Made by a program: the position numbers and the translations under genes. Of a stretch of 16,526 nucleotides of DNA, positions 15,642 to 16,526 are shown in pieces. The DNA comes from Firm-04 sp003446315. Lineage in GTDB: Bacteria; Bacillota; Clostridia; Oscillospirales; Ruminococcaceae. The DNA is taken from the NCBI GenBank assembly GCA_946530355.1, contig CAMNAB010000062.1, positions 1 to 16,526 on the forward strand. The letters run 5' to 3'. The notes under the pieces are model-generated. The model was given only the letters and a program-made list of their open reading frames with translations. It was not told where the DNA came from and made no database searches. Every line of letters starts with the position of its first letter. The stretch's first letter is position 1.

Positions 15642-15692
15642 TGAAACGATATTGCTGTCACTTCGATCACATTTCCGAAACAATCCGGCAAC

Positions 15693-15734
15693 AAAAAACA
15701 GCATCCGCATTTCACAAACGGATGCTGTTTTTTT
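15693..15734. terminator. Bidirectional terminator between ylmH and the deoxyinosine glycosylase gene
   Basis: A 15-bp perfect stem: AAAAAACAGCATCCG (15693-15707) with CGGATGCTGTTTTTT (15719-15733), an 11-base loop, and flanking A and T tracts that serve both strands. It stops ylmH transcription on the plus strand and the glycosylase gene on the minus strand. The glycosylase stop codon (15712-15714) falls in the loop, so the last codons of that gene make one arm of the stem. Confidence 0.9.
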
Positions 15735-16224
15735 CGTTTTCCCGTATGATCTGCCATGCGCCGATCAGTTTCGGCAGCGTCCATGCAGCATTCGCAGGCG
15801 AGGTAGAAGGAAGCTGCACCGCCGGGATTCCCGTCACCGGAAGCTGATATTTCTGATAGTATTTTGCAGCCGTTCCGCCGTTGACAAACACCCGCCGGAT
15901 AGCAGCATGCTGCAAAATCGGCATCAGGTCATTCGGCATCACATTCCGGATGCTGCTGTCGGATGAACCGCAGATATCGCACTGACCGATCACATCCCAC
16001 AATGCAATATGATTTCGCAGTAAAAACGCGGTTTTCTCCGATATTGCAACCGGTACATTTTCCTGAAATACGGCAGCCGTCACGCGCCAGAACCGATTCT
16101 GCGGATGCCCGTAAAAAAACTGCTGCTCCCTCGATTTCACAGACGGAAAACTGCCCAGAATCAATATTTCCGAATGCGCATCATAAAGCGGCGGAAACGG
16201 ATGCGTGATCCGCTGACTTTCCAC
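15712..16224 (-). CDS. DNA-deoxyinosine glycosylase, uracil-DNA glycosylase superfamily
   Basis: A 170-residue glycosylase predicted to remove hypoxanthine (deaminated adenine) from DNA to begin base excision repair. The diagnostic block LILGSFPSVKSREQQFFYGH (21-40) with PQNRFW (41-46) matches the hypoxanthine-DNA glycosylase family 6 pattern. Asn43 in this block is a good candidate for the catalytic Asn of that family. The C-terminal LPSTSPANA is the second superfamily motif. The start is GTG at 16222-16224: AGGAGG (16232-16237 on the complement) stands 7 bases upstream. An ATG two bases nearer the ribosome site is out of frame. It lies downstream of the AraC gene on the same strand and converges on ylmH. 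MUG- or SMUG-like activity on uracil cannot be excluded. Confidence 0.9.
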   Translation of the reverse strand: MESQRITHPFPPLYDAHSEILILGSFPSVKSREQQFFYGHPQNRFWRVTAAVFQENVPVAISEKTAFLLRNHIALWDVIGQCDICGSSDSSIRNVMPNDLMPILQHAAIRRVFVNGGTAAKYYQKYQLPVTGIPAVQLPSTSPANAAWTLPKLIGAWQIIRENEKNSIRL

Positions 16225-16231
16225 ATCAACA

Positions 16232-16237
16232 CCTCCT
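16232..16237 (-). promoter_or_regulatory. Consensus ribosome binding site that fixes the GTG start of the glycosylase
   Basis: A perfect AGGAGG on the minus strand, 7 bases before GTG (16224-16222) and 5 before an overlapping out-of-frame ATG (16226-16224). Protein family alignment requires the GTG frame. Confidence 0.8.
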
Positions 16238-16240
16238 GAG

Positions 16241-16274
16241 AAAACGGGGAGAAAACCGCTTCGGCTCTCTCCCC
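16241..16274 (-). terminator. Probable terminator of the AraC-family gene
   Basis: On the minus strand GGGGAGAGAGCC (16274-16263) pairs with GGTTTTCTCCCC (16257-16246) over twelve pairs including two G-T, with a five-base loop. It is followed by G and TTTTC, so the T-tract is short and termination may be leaky. It lies between the regulator and the glycosylase ribosome site, with no visible promoter in between. Confidence 0.6.
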
Positions 16275-16284
16275 TGCTCCATTT

Positions 16285-16526
16285 TCACTCTTCTGTTTGC
16301 CGCTTGCGTTTGCGGTATTCCGTCGGGGTGATCCCGACAATTTTCTTGAATTGATGCATAAAATGCACATAATTGCTGTAACCGCTTTGATCGGCGATAT
16401 AAGCGATGCTGTAATCCGTGCTGGAAAGCAGCCGCTTGGAAAGCTCAATTCTGCTGTTGATGACATCCTGCGTGAAGCTGATGCCGAAGCAGCGGGTATA
16501 GAGCTTCTGGAAATAGCCGCGGCTGA
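16285..16526 (-). CDS. AraC-family transcriptional regulator, C-terminal part (runs off the window)
   Basis: Seventy-nine residues and a stop codon (16285-16287) of an AraC/XylS-type DNA-binding domain; the N-terminal part lies beyond the right edge. The visible part carries the end of the first helix-turn-helix (SRGYFQKLYTRCFGISFTQD), the linker helix (INSRIELSKRLL) and the second helix-turn-helix. It ends with the family signature IADQSGYSNYVHFMHQFKK followed by GITPTEYRKRK. The basic RKRKR tail is normal. The effector domain and targets cannot be known from this fragment. The gene is followed by a hairpin terminator and then, on the same strand, by the glycosylase. Confidence 0.92.
   Translation of the reverse strand, partial: SRGYFQKLYTRCFGISFTQDVINSRIELSKRLLSSTDYSIAYIADQSGYSNYVHFMHQFKKIVGITPTEYRKRKRQTEE

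Noticed and set aside
1..16526. CRISPR array, transposase, phage or known defence genes
   Set aside because: No direct repeats with spacers, no integrase/transposase motif and no nuclease-effector pair were seen. The gene content is core metabolism, replication, repair and transport.

Overview
The window looks like chromosomal DNA of a Gram-positive anaerobe of the class Clostridia, most likely a Ruminococcus-like member of the Oscillospiraceae. This is an inference from three things: roughly balanced base composition, strong AGGAGG-type ribosome binding sites with TTGACA/TATAAT promoters, and the protein families present (short RadC variant, YlmH, COG2509-type flavoprotein, deoxyinosine glycosylase). 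No rRNA, tRNA, CRISPR array, insertion sequence, phage gene or recognisable defence system was seen. This is ordinary, tightly packed core genome with some poorly characterised genes.

Region 1 (about 13-10059) reads as one co-directional run of nine genes behind a near-consensus promoter at 13-41. The order is: a RadC-type JAB protein, UvrB, a GNAT acetyltransferase, a membrane-anchored protein of unknown function, an SF0329-like protein, a HAD phosphatase, an 83-residue protein of unknown function, DNA polymerase III alpha subunit (DnaE), and a dGTPase-like HD hydrolase. No gap exceeds 32 bases and the uvrB/GNAT pair overlaps by 4. The group mixes DNA repair (UvrB, perhaps RadC), DNA synthesis (DnaE) and dNTP metabolism (HD hydrolase). 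The run ends at a modest hairpin with six T at 10041-10059.

Region 2 (10086-11324) is a single gene with its own extended -10 promoter. It encodes a glycosyltransferase family 2 domain fused to a GtrA membrane domain, probably for lipid-linked sugar transfer to the cell surface. Two hairpins follow; the second is a strong terminator, and the first has its T-tract on the other strand.

Region 3 (11325-12805) is a 170-base non-coding stretch followed by an AGCS-family sodium:alanine/glycine symporter. The stretch ends in a terminator-like hairpin whose T7 tract directly touches the symporter ATG and whose 3' arm holds the ribosome binding site. This is the most unusual regulatory layout in the window.

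Region 4 (12802-15641) starts at a promoter whose -35 box overlaps the symporter stop codon. It carries a COG2509-like FAD-dependent dehydrogenase with a four-cysteine cluster, a small four-helix membrane protein, and YlmH, an S4-domain RNA-binding protein.

Region 5 (15693-16526) runs on the minus strand: the C-terminal part of an AraC-family regulator entering from the right edge, then a DNA-deoxyinosine glycosylase. The glycosylase converges on ylmH, and its last codons form one arm of a shared bidirectional terminator.
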